A stretch of DNA of 64,000 bases from Roseovarius sp. MMSF_3350 (GTDB lineage: Bacteria; Pseudomonadota; Alphaproteobacteria; Rhodobacterales; Rhodobacteraceae), in the NCBI RefSeq assembly GCF_030733425.1, contig NZ_JASHIZ010000010.1:84763-148762 (forward strand), in the 5' to 3' direction. The notes beneath the pieces are model-generated. The model was not told where the DNA came from and made no database searches. It saw only the letters and a program-made list of their open reading frames with translations. Positions 42,970 to 52,146 of this stretch are shown here, piece after piece. The translations under genes were made by a program, and so were the position numbers. The number at the start of each line of letters is the position of its first letter. Position 1 is the stretch's first letter.

Positions 42970-44073
42970 TCACGCGGCGCCTGCTGCCAGCACTCCATCG
43001 ACGATCTCAGTGAATTCGCGTCGAAAACGGTCTCCTCCGAAAGTTTCAGCATGCGCACGGATCACCGAAGGGTCAAACATCTCGGTTTGATCCTCGAACC
43101 TTTGGATCACTTCACGGATGGCTTCCGGCGTCTGCGCGTCGAAGAACAGGCCGGTCTTGCCATCCACGACGCTGTCCAGGGCCCCGCCACGCCCATAGGC
43201 CAATATCGGAGTTCCACAGGCCATTGCCTCCACCGGGACGATCCCGAAATCCTCTTCCGCCGGAAAGACGAGGGCGCGCGACGTCTGATAGAGGTTGCGC
43301 AGGTCCAAAGCGGGCACGCTTCCAAGCAGCGTCACGTTCGCGGGCAGGTTCTTTTCAAGTTGCGCGCGCTGGCTTCCATCGCCAACGACAATCAGCTGTT
43401 GGTCCAAGCCACGGAACGCCTCGATCACGAGGTCCGCACGCTTGTAGGGCACCAGTTGTGACACGAACAGGTAGGCCTTGCGCTCCGCGTCTGCGTCGGG
43501 CAGCCCGAATTGTTCGAGATCGACCGGCGGGTGCACCACGCTGGCGTCTCGGCGATAGTAGCGCTTGACCCGCGCGCCGACGAACGTCGAATTGGCGACG
43601 AAATGATCGACCCGCGCCGCTGTCGTTACGTCCCAGATGCGCAGCCGATGGCAAAGACGGGAATAATACATGCGGCCCAACCGCCCCAGCTGCCACTTGT
43701 GCAGTTGGTAGTGATCCCAGATGTACCGCATCGGCGAGTGAATGTAACAGATATGCGGTGTCCCCGGGGGTACGATGACGCCCTTGGCGGGCCCGCTTTC
43801 CGATGAAATGACCAGGTCGTACCCGGACAGGTCCAGTTCTTCCAGGGCCCGCGGCATGAAGCCGAGGTACTTCTGATAGTGCCGTTTGGCCCACGGCAGT
43901 CGGGAAACGAACGTTTCCACGATTTTCTGGTTCGCCAGAAGATCGGACAACTTCTCGCGGTCCGCCACATGGGTAAACAAATCGGCTTGCGGATAAAGGC
44001 GGACGAGTTCCTCGAGGACCCGCTCGCCTCCGCGCATGCCAACCAGCCAGTAATGGACGATAGCGACCTTCAC
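42970..44073 (-). CDS. Glycosyltransferase family 4
   Basis: 367 residues, GT-B. N-terminal VAIVHYWLVGMRGGERVLEEL, middle ICYIHSPMRYIWDHYQ and FVANSTFVGARVKRYYRRDASVVHPPVD, C-terminal FVSQLVPYKRADLVIEAF, VVGDGSQ, and FPAEEDFGIVPVEAMACGTPILAYGRGG. The pattern matches exopolysaccharide GT4 enzymes of the mannosyl/rhamnosyl type; the sugar is not determined. It follows the Wzc-like gene by 13 bp, and a tail of alanines ends the protein. Confidence 0.93.
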   Translation of the reverse strand: MKVAIVHYWLVGMRGGERVLEELVRLYPQADLFTHVADREKLSDLLANQKIVETFVSRLPWAKRHYQKYLGFMPRALEELDLSGYDLVISSESGPAKGVIVPPGTPHICYIHSPMRYIWDHYQLHKWQLGRLGRMYYSRLCHRLRIWDVTTAARVDHFVANSTFVGARVKRYYRRDASVVHPPVDLEQFGLPDADAERKAYLFVSQLVPYKRADLVIEAFRGLDQQLIVVGDGSQRAQLEKNLPANVTLLGSVPALDLRNLYQTSRALVFPAEEDFGIVPVEAMACGTPILAYGRGGALDSVVDGKTGLFFDAQTPEAIREVIQRFEDQTEMFDPSVIRAHAETFGGDRFRREFTEIVDGVLAAGAA

Positions 44074-44086
44074 CGTTCAATGTGCC

Positions 44087-46300
44087 CTAGTACTCGTAAT
44101 TGAACATGTCGAGTTCCGTTCCCTTTGAATGGGAACGACGCACCATCGTCAAAACCGTCCCGACCACATTGGCATCCTTCGCTTTCTCAAGGCGATGCAG
44201 CGACTCTGTGACGACTTTGGAGGACGTGCTGTCACACTTCACCGCCAACAGAGTGGCATCGGACAAACCGGCCAGAAGCAGCGTATCGGAAAGATGGAGG
44301 ATCGGGGTCGCGTTGATGACGATCATGTCGTACTTTTGCGACACGCGCGTAATCAGCCCCGACAAGGCCGGAGAAGACAGCAGATCGGAGGCTTTGTCCG
44401 TGCTTCGGCAAGGTGCAATGACATCGATCCCGAGTAACTCGGACCTCTGGATCAGATTTTGCTGCTTTATCTTGCCCTCGAGGAAGTCAACCAGACAACT
44501 GCCGTCTTTCGGCATGTCCAGAGCTTGGCGAATATCCGGACGGCGCAGATCAGCATCGATAAGAAGAACGGATTTCCTCGGCTGGATGAGCACTTTCGCA
44601 AGGGTGCAACTCAGCGATGTCTTGCCTTCATCCGGGACCGATGAGGTGATCATGATGACCTTGGGCTGGTCTCCGTGATCGACATTGAAGAGTTCCGTGC
44701 GAATGGCCTTGACCCGCTCGAGGTAGGGCGACCCCTGCTCTGCAACGAGTTCGTGTCTCAGCCAAGCATTCTTGTCTTTGAACGCGCTGCGGACATAGGG
44801 CAGAACCGCCAGGTTCGGTAGGTTCGTCAGCGCCCTGAGTTCCGACGAGTTCGAAACAGGCGAGCGAACCAGATTGCGCAGGAAGACGAACCCGATCGCG
44901 GCGGCCAGCCCCATTATCATCGTGGACAGCAAAAAGAGCGTCTTCTTCGGCCCGGACGGGACGACAGGCGTGACCGCCGTACCAATCACACGGGCCTCGG
45001 GCGTCTGGAAATCAGCCTGAGCCTTGGTTTCTTTGAAGCGTGTAAGGAAGTTCTCGTAAACAAGCCTCGTTGCCGCCGCGCTCCGCTCCAGCTGTCCAAG
45101 CCGAACGGAGTCCTTCGACAGCTTGTCGGCCTGCTCCGATACGATCTGGATCTGATCTCTCAGCGCGGTTTCCCTGTTTCCGGTGATACGCACGTTGCTG
45201 CGCAGTTCCTCCACCCTGCGGCGCAGCTCGCCCTCGATGCTTCTGTCGATGTCGGATATCTGCGCCGATATCCGGATCATGTCCGGATGCCGCGGCCCCA
45301 GCGAGCTTTGCAATTGCGCCCGGGTGGCCGCGAACTCCGCCAGGTCCTGCTGGAGAGTTTCAAGCAACGGTGAGGTCAGGACATCGCCCACTGCGTCCAA
45401 GCCACCTTCCTCCAACAGATTTTCGACCTGGCGCAGGCGAATTTCCGAATCCGCTCTTTCCGTCGTACTCGCGACCAACCTGATGTTCAGCTCTGCAAGC
45501 AGTTGATTGATGCTCTCTTCGCTGCCCCCGGCTGCATCTATCATCTCGGCCTTGAAATCCACGACCGCGTCGTCGGCTTCCTCCACCTGCACGCTCAATT
45601 CGTTCAGCCTTTCAGCAAGCCAGGAATTGACGCGTTGTGTGGCCACGGCCTTCGTATCGAGCAGACTCTCGATATACTCTTCCGTCGTTGCGTTCGCGAT
45701 TTCCGCGGCAAGTTCCGGGTCCGCGCTGTCTACCCTGATGGCGATCACGTAAGACACACCCACCTGCTCTACGGCGATCCGTTGGCGCAGCGCGTCCACG
45801 ACCCATGACCGAAGCACGCTGTCGGGCAGCCTCTGGGCAACCTCATGACTGGGCTCGCTTCCCGTGACCAAACGCTTGATGAACGGCCAGAGACCCGGCC
45901 AACGCGGCAAACGGGGATCGAATTCGGGATGGTTGGTCAGGTCCAACCTGTCCACGACCCGACCGATCAAGACGTTCGAGCGTATGGTTATGATTTCCCC
46001 AGCCAGCACCGCACTCGTCACGTTGAGGTTCGAAATCACCTCTTGCGCAGGGGTTATCTGCTCCTCTCGGGTATCGAGGATGACCGACGCACGCGCAGAG
46101 TATTCAGGTGGTAGCGATTGCAGGTAAATGTAGCCGAGAACAGTGAACGAAACCACGATCGCCAGGATCAGTCGCAGGTTCCGCTCCAGAACCGAGTACA
46201 TCCCCATCAGATCGATCGACTGAAAAGGCTGCTGAAGCCTGCTCGTGCCTGCCTCTAAGGCAGTATCCCGCCAGCTGCGCGTATGGGGTGTCGGTTTCAT
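44087..46300 (-). CDS. Wzc/ExoP-like polysaccharide co-polymerase with BY-kinase domain
   Basis: 737 residues. Wzz-like part between membrane segments at about 43-61 and 453-473 with long coiled-coil stretches (230-300, 350-420), then a cytoplasmic BY-kinase: Walker A SSVPDEGKTS (553-562), Walker A' LLIDADLRRP (579-588). Walker B reads MIVINATP (659-666), with Asn663 where the usual Asp stands. The tyrosine cluster is short, only FNYEY at the C-terminus. It controls chain length and export with the Wza-like protein, whose stop overlaps this ATG. Confidence 0.93.
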   Translation of the reverse strand: MKPTPHTRSWRDTALEAGTSRLQQPFQSIDLMGMYSVLERNLRLILAIVVSFTVLGYIYLQSLPPEYSARASVILDTREEQITPAQEVISNLNVTSAVLAGEIITIRSNVLIGRVVDRLDLTNHPEFDPRLPRWPGLWPFIKRLVTGSEPSHEVAQRLPDSVLRSWVVDALRQRIAVEQVGVSYVIAIRVDSADPELAAEIANATTEEYIESLLDTKAVATQRVNSWLAERLNELSVQVEEADDAVVDFKAEMIDAAGGSEESINQLLAELNIRLVASTTERADSEIRLRQVENLLEEGGLDAVGDVLTSPLLETLQQDLAEFAATRAQLQSSLGPRHPDMIRISAQISDIDRSIEGELRRRVEELRSNVRITGNRETALRDQIQIVSEQADKLSKDSVRLGQLERSAAATRLVYENFLTRFKETKAQADFQTPEARVIGTAVTPVVPSGPKKTLFLLSTMIMGLAAAIGFVFLRNLVRSPVSNSSELRALTNLPNLAVLPYVRSAFKDKNAWLRHELVAEQGSPYLERVKAIRTELFNVDHGDQPKVIMITSSVPDEGKTSLSCTLAKVLIQPRKSVLLIDADLRRPDIRQALDMPKDGSCLVDFLEGKIKQQNLIQRSELLGIDVIAPCRSTDKASDLLSSPALSGLITRVSQKYDMIVINATPILHLSDTLLLAGLSDATLLAVKCDSTSSKVVTESLHRLEKAKDANVVGTVLTMVRRSHSKGTELDMFNYEY

Positions 46301-47571
46301 CCCTCGGTCTCGAGCGTATCCGGCGATTTGACGACGACCACGAGCAGGTCGCCCGGCAACAGCTCGTCATAGGGTTCCAGGACCTCGTTCACGAACTGGC
46401 CGTTCTCACGCCGGCGCACCTGGTACTCCAGCAGGTATTCGGTATCCAGGCCCGATGCCGCGCTCATCCATTGGTCCAGCAGACGAATCCGGTCTTCGAT
46501 AGACGCCCTGCTTGCCTTCAGCTTCTTGATATCACTCCAGAACATCTGCGATTCATTCAGATGCTGCTTCTTCAGATCAGAGTCGAATTGCGACAGTTCG
46601 GACTCGATATCCGCAAGCTGTCCGCGGGCATCCGATTTCTGCTCCTTCAGCCTCAGCAGGTCGCTCTGCGCCTGGGCAAATCCCAGTTCGCTCGCGTTGA
46701 CGCTCGAAGTCTTGACCAATCCGCGTTCGGCCATGTCCTTGACCCGGGCCAGGTCCGCTTCCGTGACCTCCAGGATTTGCCCCTGAATGACTTCGCGCTG
46801 TTCCAGCAATGCGATACGATTGCGCGCCTCCTCCGCCGCATCCGTAAGCAGTTTCCGCCTCTTCGAGACATCCTCCGCGGACAGGGCGATGATCTGATCC
46901 TCCTTGATCTTGTGCTCATCGAACAATTCGCGGTTGATGTCGGCCCTGGCGTCCTCGGGCAGGTTCGACCATGAGGCGCTGTCTTGCCCCTGCAATTGCG
47001 CCTGCACACGCGCATACTGCGCCGCCGCGAGCGCCAGATCGAATTCGTGATTGTTCAGCGCCCCTTCGAGGTTGCGACGCTCCAGCACGCGCGCTTCCTC
47101 ATTGTTGGCCGCGATCGTCGGCCCGCCGGCCAGGCCGACGCCCTGTTCGGCAGTCATGAACGGTTGGTAGTCGTAGTTGCCGGGTTCACGCACGTCGCCC
47201 AGAACAGAGATCGGCCGAAACGCTGCGATGGACAATTCGATCGAGGGGTTCACGAAGATCTCTCGTTCGATGTACGCTTCCTTGATCTGCAGTCGTGCTT
47301 CCCCAACAGTCTTGGATGACACGACCAAACTGCCGATGAAAGGAAGCTGCACAGCCCCGTTGCGGCCGACGATGAAACGCTCCGGTGGATCGGCATCGTC
47401 GAGCACGTCCAGCTCGAGTTCGTCGCCAACATTTATCAGATAGTCTTCAGGTGTCGCCGCCGATACACCTGTCGTCAGAACAAGCATTGCGAGTGCAACA
47501 AGCCATACCAGGCACTGGACTCCGGGTCCGGAAGAGCTGGCAAATACAGGGCGTCCCAATTTAAAGCACAT
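46297..47571 (-). CDS. Wza/ExoF-like polysaccharide export protein
   Basis: 424 residues. A hydrophobic signal (CLVWLVALAMLVLTTGVSA) is followed by the poly_export domain: YLINVGDELELDVLDD, FIVGRNGAVQLPFIGSL, SSKTVGEARLQIKEAY, then a SLBB-like ISVLGDVREPGNYDYQP. Residues about 190-360 form a long helical, coiled-coil insertion as in ExoF/WcbC-like proteins. It bridges the inner-membrane Wzc and the outer membrane. The first of the coupled export pair; a 202-bp A/T-rich divergent region separates it from wzx. Confidence 0.9.
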   Translation of the reverse strand: MCFKLGRPVFASSSGPGVQCLVWLVALAMLVLTTGVSAATPEDYLINVGDELELDVLDDADPPERFIVGRNGAVQLPFIGSLVVSSKTVGEARLQIKEAYIEREIFVNPSIELSIAAFRPISVLGDVREPGNYDYQPFMTAEQGVGLAGGPTIAANNEEARVLERRNLEGALNNHEFDLALAAAQYARVQAQLQGQDSASWSNLPEDARADINRELFDEHKIKEDQIIALSAEDVSKRRKLLTDAAEEARNRIALLEQREVIQGQILEVTEADLARVKDMAERGLVKTSSVNASELGFAQAQSDLLRLKEQKSDARGQLADIESELSQFDSDLKKQHLNESQMFWSDIKKLKASRASIEDRIRLLDQWMSAASGLDTEYLLEYQVRRRENGQFVNEVLEPYDELLPGDLLVVVVKSPDTLETEG

Positions 47572-47773
47572 TTCGAATCATTAAATCCACCATAAAGAAA
47601 CTGATGATAGCAACTTGATCTGTCTATGCCAGTGGCTTGCATCAGCTAACTCTGGGCTTTTGCACCTGCACCGATACTTTCGTAAGACCTTCGGACGTTA
47701 ACAGTGTTAATAGCTGCACACTATTAAATAAAAACAAGAATTTAGATTCGGGAATCATGATAGACAATTTCTC

Positions 47774-49267
47774 ATGAGCAGGCCGAGCCAGACAAGCGCC
47801 ACATCAGCTTCGGCATTCAGGGGCGGAACTTGGACTCTTGTATCGCGTGTCATTATCCAAGCCATTCAGTTCGTGGTATTTCTCGTCGTCGCGCGATGGG
47901 TTGACCCGGCAGCGTTCGGGCTGTTTGCACTTGTCGCAGCCTGCGTGGTGATCCTCGAGCAGCTGGCCATGGCGGGCTGGGCCGAATACATCATGCAGAG
48001 CGAAACCGCAGAGGAAGAACACGGCAGCGCGGTATTCATCGCCGTCGCCAGCGGATGCTTCGCCTCCGCAGCGGGCGTCGCGATCGCGATCATTGCCGGT
48101 CCGCTTTTCGATACCCCCGACCTGGTCCTGCTCGGCGTGTTCATGTCGATCCGCGTTGTATTTTCCGCCACGGCAACCGCCTACGCTGGATTGCTGAACT
48201 GGCAGGACAGGCTGGAATCTGCCGCGGTCTGCGCCGTACTGGGCGAAATCACAAGCCTCGTCGTGGCGGTCTGGGGCCTCTTTGCCGGTTACGGCATCCT
48301 GGCCCTCGCCCTGGGCCGTGTGGCCGACGGAATTGTTTGGGCGCTGTCAACGGGCATAAGTGCCAGAGTACGACCGCGGCTTCCGACAGGCCTCTCCCTC
48401 GTCAGGGAAATGGCAAGCTTTTCCAAGCACATCATCCTGACCAAGGTACTCTATAATTTGCGCCTCTACGCCTCTACATTCATCATCGGCGGGTTCGTCG
48501 GGCCGACGGCCGTCGGCCTGTTCAGGGCTGCACAACGCATCATCAACGGCTTTGAAGAGATATTCAGCGAGCCCGTCCGAGTGCTCTCGTGGTCGCTGTT
48601 CCGAAAGGCGCGCGAGGGCGACGAAGGCAGCCGGACCGGGAAGTTCGATGAACTCTCGCAGATCTTCTTCCGCGTCCAGCTGTACTGCGCCACGCCGGTG
48701 TTCGTTGTCATAGCAATCCTCGGTCAGGATCTGATCGTCGGACTGGTGGGCGACGAATGGGCCGCAGCGGGACCGGTGGTGCAGATCCTGGCATTGACCG
48801 GCCTCGTCCGGCTCTCGGGCCATGCGTCGATCCCGATCCTGTCGCTGGCCGGAAGAACCGATCTGCTCCCCCGCATAATCTTTGTCTTCTCGATCATCAC
48901 CGTGTCCTGCATCCTGATCGCAGCAAGCTATGGCATCGTGGCGATCGCGATTTCCGAGCTTGTTGCGGCGCTGATCATTTTCGCTATCAACGCCCATGTT
49001 CTGAGACGTCATGCGAACATCTGCTGGACCCGAATTCTCAAAGGATGCTGGCGTATCCTGCCGGCGCTGGGACTGGCGATCGCCGGGTACATCTTCGCGG
49101 TAAGGTTGGAAATTGCGCATCAGCTCCCTGCCCTGCTGCGCTTCACCATCCTGGGTCTGACCATGATTGCCCTGTACATCCCCGTGATCCTTTTGCTTGA
49201 CGGAACCATCAGGCGAATGCTGGTCAGTCAGTTCAGCAAAGACCGCGGCGCTAACACCAAGGCCTGA
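47774..49267 (+). CDS. Wzx-type flippase (polysaccharide biosynthesis protein)
   Basis: 497 residues, about 13-14 hydrophobic segments of the MATE/Wzx fold. FRGGTWTLVSRVIIQAIQF start, LVVARWVDPAAFGLFALVAACVVILEQLAM, FIIGGFVGPTAVGLFRAAQRI, and RSLAGR-type loop in ILSLAGRTDLLPRII. It flips the lipid-linked repeat unit to the periplasm for Wzy/Wzc. Divergent from the export genes; it shares their regulatory spacer, which has an imperfect GTTAACAGTGTTAAT stretch near 47697. Confidence 0.9.
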   Translation: MSRPSQTSATSASAFRGGTWTLVSRVIIQAIQFVVFLVVARWVDPAAFGLFALVAACVVILEQLAMAGWAEYIMQSETAEEEHGSAVFIAVASGCFASAAGVAIAIIAGPLFDTPDLVLLGVFMSIRVVFSATATAYAGLLNWQDRLESAAVCAVLGEITSLVVAVWGLFAGYGILALALGRVADGIVWALSTGISARVRPRLPTGLSLVREMASFSKHIILTKVLYNLRLYASTFIIGGFVGPTAVGLFRAAQRIINGFEEIFSEPVRVLSWSLFRKAREGDEGSRTGKFDELSQIFFRVQLYCATPVFVVIAILGQDLIVGLVGDEWAAAGPVVQILALTGLVRLSGHASIPILSLAGRTDLLPRIIFVFSIITVSCILIAASYGIVAIAISELVAALIIFAINAHVLRRHANICWTRILKGCWRILPALGLAIAGYIFAVRLEIAHQLPALLRFTILGLTMIALYIPVILLLDGTIRRMLVSQFSKDRGANTKA

Positions 49268-49481
49268 GCCTTGCAACCTAAAATTGAGTACTATATTCTT
49301 TAGGGCCAGCCGCACCATCAGGAACGGACAGCATCGTGCAGTTCCCGTTCCCGAGATGCCCCAGGAATGAGGTTCACAATGCAACACGTCTTGTGAAGCA
49401 CGCCATCGGCCAAATCTTGCGGTAAATGGCCGGCAAGACGAAAAGTAGTTATTTTGTTTCTTAAGCGAGTTACAACACGTC

Positions 49482-49649
49482 ATGCACCCACAGGACCACA
49501 CACAGCCAAAAGATTGGGCTTCCGAGGATCAGGTCTTGGATCGATCCGCGCGGCAGTGTGTTCCGTTCGGAAAGCGCACTCTCAGAATTTCGGTTGTCGT
49601 CGGATGCGCCATGACCTGGGCATTGATCCTTCTCGCCTTTGCCCTTTAA
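49482..49649 (+). CDS. Very small membrane protein, 55 residues (paralogue of 40313-40450)
   Basis: ATG 49482 to TAA 49647-49649. The first 30 residues are polar and Gln/Asp-rich; the rest is basic followed by a C-terminal membrane segment (TLRISVVVGCAMTWALILL). That segment aligns with the 45-residue protein at 40313 (TLR, VV, GC, W conserved). No strong ribosome site is seen. It lies in an otherwise gene-poor 900-bp stretch between wzx and the glycoside hydrolase. Function unknown; the conserved Gly-Cys and Trp in the membrane are notable. Confidence 0.6.
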   Translation: MHPQDHTQPKDWASEDQVLDRSARQCVPFGKRTLRISVVVGCAMTWALILLAFAL

Positions 49650-49669
49650 GTGGCTGCAAAGTAACAGAA

Positions 49670-49727
49670 TTTCCCAATAAGGAAACAATATACGAAGCCT
49701 AGCGCCACTGTTTCCATACCGGAAACA
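49670..49727. promoter_or_regulatory. Pair of TTTCC-GGAAA palindromes
   Basis: TTTCC-N6-GGAAA at 49670-49685 and TGTTTCCATACCGGAAACA at 49709-49727 (7-bp arms, 5-nt centre). Their centres are about 40 bp apart, close to four helical turns, which suits a regulator binding the same face twice. They follow the small membrane gene and lie about 2.1 kb before the glycoside hydrolase start, so the controlled gene is unclear. The remainder of 49650-50167 holds no other signal I can support. Confidence 0.4.
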
Positions 49728-49910
49728 ATTTAATCCTAAGGTTGCGCCTCCACCCGTGTTCAGAAGCAATCCGTCGAAATCGTCTGCCTCGCGTCGTACG
49801 ACAAAAGCAAAGAACGAGGGGCTTACACTCACCTGTAAAATCCAGACCGAATCAACAATTTTCAAGAGAATTCAAGCGCCCTTAGCCGTTCTTGATGGGT
49901 TTCCGCCCGT

Positions 49911-50111
49911 TCAAATGCCGACAAACAAAAACGTATCTGCCTTCGATCGGCTTTGGAGCCGGGGCTTGATCATACCCAACGCGCGTCGCCCGGAACGTGT
50001 ATGTCTCGACAGTACCGGAAATGAACCGGACATCATCGCCACGCCCAGCAGAACGATCGAAAAACATCCACAGGTTGATTGCACAAGAGCGCGACGCCGC
50101 GTGCCACGCAT
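49911..50111 (-). CDS. Weak candidate small protein, 66 residues
   Basis: ATG with AAGG five bases upstream, 57 bp after the glycoside hydrolase stop. Basic N-terminus, one hydrophobic stretch (FSIVLLGVAMMSG), basic tail. A second minus-strand frame overlaps the same DNA with equally plausible composition, so I cannot decide which, if either, is coding. No recognised family. Confidence 0.25.
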   Translation of the reverse strand: MRGTRRRALVQSTCGCFSIVLLGVAMMSGSFPVLSRHTRSGRRALGMIKPRLQSRSKADTFLFVGI

Positions 50112-50167
50112 TCTGCCTTACCGATATAACCCGCGTTTCGTCGCCTAGGCTGGGACCCTCCTCCGCG

Positions 50168-51811
50168 TCACTCTTCTGCCGGCAACTGAAAAACCTGGAT
50201 CCGCCGCCGAACCGAGCTGTCGCCGGACGGTCCTGCGGGGGCCAGTTCGAAATCGACGACATCGCCCGCTTCCAGAACCAGTTCGAACTGATCGAGTTCA
50301 TAGGGATCCGCCTGCAACTCCGGCACCTCCAGCAGAATGTTCCGATTGTGCCGGATGATAAGGCGGGACGGTTCGGAATCCTCTGATGTCCTCCACCACC
50401 CCCCGACGAGATACGCGCCCGCCTCGTTTGCGGTGAACCGCTCTATGGCATGGTATGGCTTGTCGTGAAAACGCGCCGTCGTGATGCCGGTGTCGCGCAC
50501 GGCCAGCGGTGCCAGCTCGGGCGAACCGCGGTAGCTGGTCCAGTTCCAGTCAATGATCTCCAACGGTCTCAGCGACCTGCCGGCGCGTAGGACCAGGTAA
50601 CTCCAGGGCGGCTGATTGAACTGATATAGACTGTCGGCCACCAGCCCTGCGGACTCCACCGTTACGTCGATGCCTTCCCCGATCACGTAGACCGGAGTGT
50701 CCGACAACACGTCCACCCTGTCGATGCGCCGTCCGCGCGTGTCGTAGAACTCCGCCGCCTCGTCGACCTTCAGCCTGCCGCCCGCCCCCCAAACCGCGTA
50801 GGCCTTGCCGTCTGAACCGAACTCGAAAACCCGGACAGACGGAAGATCACTGCGTGAAACCGGTCGGCCCAACGGCAACAGGTTCTCCTGCAGGAAGCGA
50901 AACGCGTCTGCCGCAGGCTTTTCGGTTTTGCCGTCCTCTTCCAGCAACCCCATATTCGGCCACCACGGCTCGTCCGTCAGCGCATACCAATGCGCCTCAC
51001 GTACGCCTGCGGATGCAAGTTCGATCACCATCTTGCTCATGTAGTCCGGCGCCTCTTCCGGATCTTCCAGCCAGATACCGAATTCCGTCGCATAAAGCGG
51101 CTTTTCCCCCCCGAAAAGCTGCATCAGCTGCTTGAGGCGATCGATCTCGACGCGCAGCGTATAAGGATAATCGCGATAGGGGTGAAACGAGATGCCATCG
51201 CAGGCCAGCAAGCCCCCTGCCCGGAAGAAATCGCGATAGAACTCCATCGCGATCGTATTCAATCCCGCGCAGACAATCTCGGCGCCGGGATTGTCTCGGG
51301 CCAGTTTTTCGTCAACGGCCCGTACGACCGCGGCAAGGTTCCCAGGCTTGTCTTCGGCGAACGGACCAGTCACGAAGTCATCCGAATTCACTTCGTTCCC
51401 TATCTCGATTGCAATGTTCTCCGCACCATAGTGGGAGTAAATCGCACTGATGAAGTTTGCCACGCCGGCAATACCTTCATCGGAATAGGGTGTTTGCCCC
51501 TCATCATAGAGCGGGTTTCTTCCGGTAAACACGATGAAAGGCTTGATCCCCGCCTCGATCAAAGGCTGCATGTACTGGTCGGCGATCGAAAAATCGTAGA
51601 TGCCCTTCGTGGTCTCACTCTCGCGCCAACTGATTTCGTCGCGCACCGAGACTGCACCAAGCTCTGCCGCGCGCTCGATCAACTGCGTCGACCAGCCCTG
51701 CTCGAAATGGGCCTGTACCCCGAGCCGGAACTCCGGCAAATTTTCCTCGGCACGGCCTTGGGCTCCCGCGATCATCATGGATGTCAAAAGCAATGGTCGC
51801 AAAACATTCAT
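50168..51811 (-). CDS. Secreted clan-A glycoside hydrolase (GH39/GH5-like)
   Basis: 547 residues from the ATG at MNVLRPL. Signal peptide (about 1-20), then a TIM-barrel: SVRDEISWRESET, AIEIGNEVNSDDF with acid/base E140, ISFHPYRDYPY, and YATEFGIWLED with nucleophile E243. A beta-rich C-terminal part follows (about 320-547). Retaining glycosidases of clan A trim or edit polysaccharides; ones in exopolysaccharide loci often cut the polymer to size or rescue periplasmic chains. The substrate is unknown. Monocistronic, divergent from the DegT gene. Confidence 0.87.
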   Translation of the reverse strand: MNVLRPLLLTSMMIAGAQGRAEENLPEFRLGVQAHFEQGWSTQLIERAAELGAVSVRDEISWRESETTKGIYDFSIADQYMQPLIEAGIKPFIVFTGRNPLYDEGQTPYSDEGIAGVANFISAIYSHYGAENIAIEIGNEVNSDDFVTGPFAEDKPGNLAAVVRAVDEKLARDNPGAEIVCAGLNTIAMEFYRDFFRAGGLLACDGISFHPYRDYPYTLRVEIDRLKQLMQLFGGEKPLYATEFGIWLEDPEEAPDYMSKMVIELASAGVREAHWYALTDEPWWPNMGLLEEDGKTEKPAADAFRFLQENLLPLGRPVSRSDLPSVRVFEFGSDGKAYAVWGAGGRLKVDEAAEFYDTRGRRIDRVDVLSDTPVYVIGEGIDVTVESAGLVADSLYQFNQPPWSYLVLRAGRSLRPLEIIDWNWTSYRGSPELAPLAVRDTGITTARFHDKPYHAIERFTANEAGAYLVGGWWRTSEDSEPSRLIIRHNRNILLEVPELQADPYELDQFELVLEAGDVVDFELAPAGPSGDSSVRRRIQVFQLPAEE

Positions 51812-52146
51812 CGGGCTCACCAATCTGATAAAGGACCCCGGCAGGTGCCGGAATGGAACTTGATATAATTGGCTTCATGATAGCACGCCCGGCACTGTCG
51901 GCGCGACTCAAAGCCACCATCCGGCGCAGTCACAAGCACGTCAGGACCACAGATGTGCACAAGCGGCGTGCTACTCTCTTGCGAAGGTGACACCGGGCGA
52001 GAGGCGCTGAGGTGCACTTGGTCTCAGCCTGTGCCGGCCCACAAAAATCTTGAAAGGCCGCAACATATTCGGATACGATTTTCGAACGGCCATCGGCCGC
52101 AATTAATTCCTTTGTTTGCATAACAAGTATTTGGCTGGGGGAAAAC
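51812..52146. other. Divergent intergenic region, 335 bp
   Basis: Between the glycoside hydrolase and the DegT aminotransferase. It has a small hairpin (CCGGCAGGTGCCGG near 51837) and an A/T-rich end (52060-52140) upstream of the DegT start, where a promoter is likely. No supported gene; the open frames here have no ribosome site. Confidence 0.5.

Noticed and set aside
49756..50148. Overlapping frames on both strands downstream of the glycoside hydrolase (also 49882-50301 minus)
   Set aside because: They conflict with each other and with 49911-50111; none has a recognised domain, so only one weak candidate is listed.
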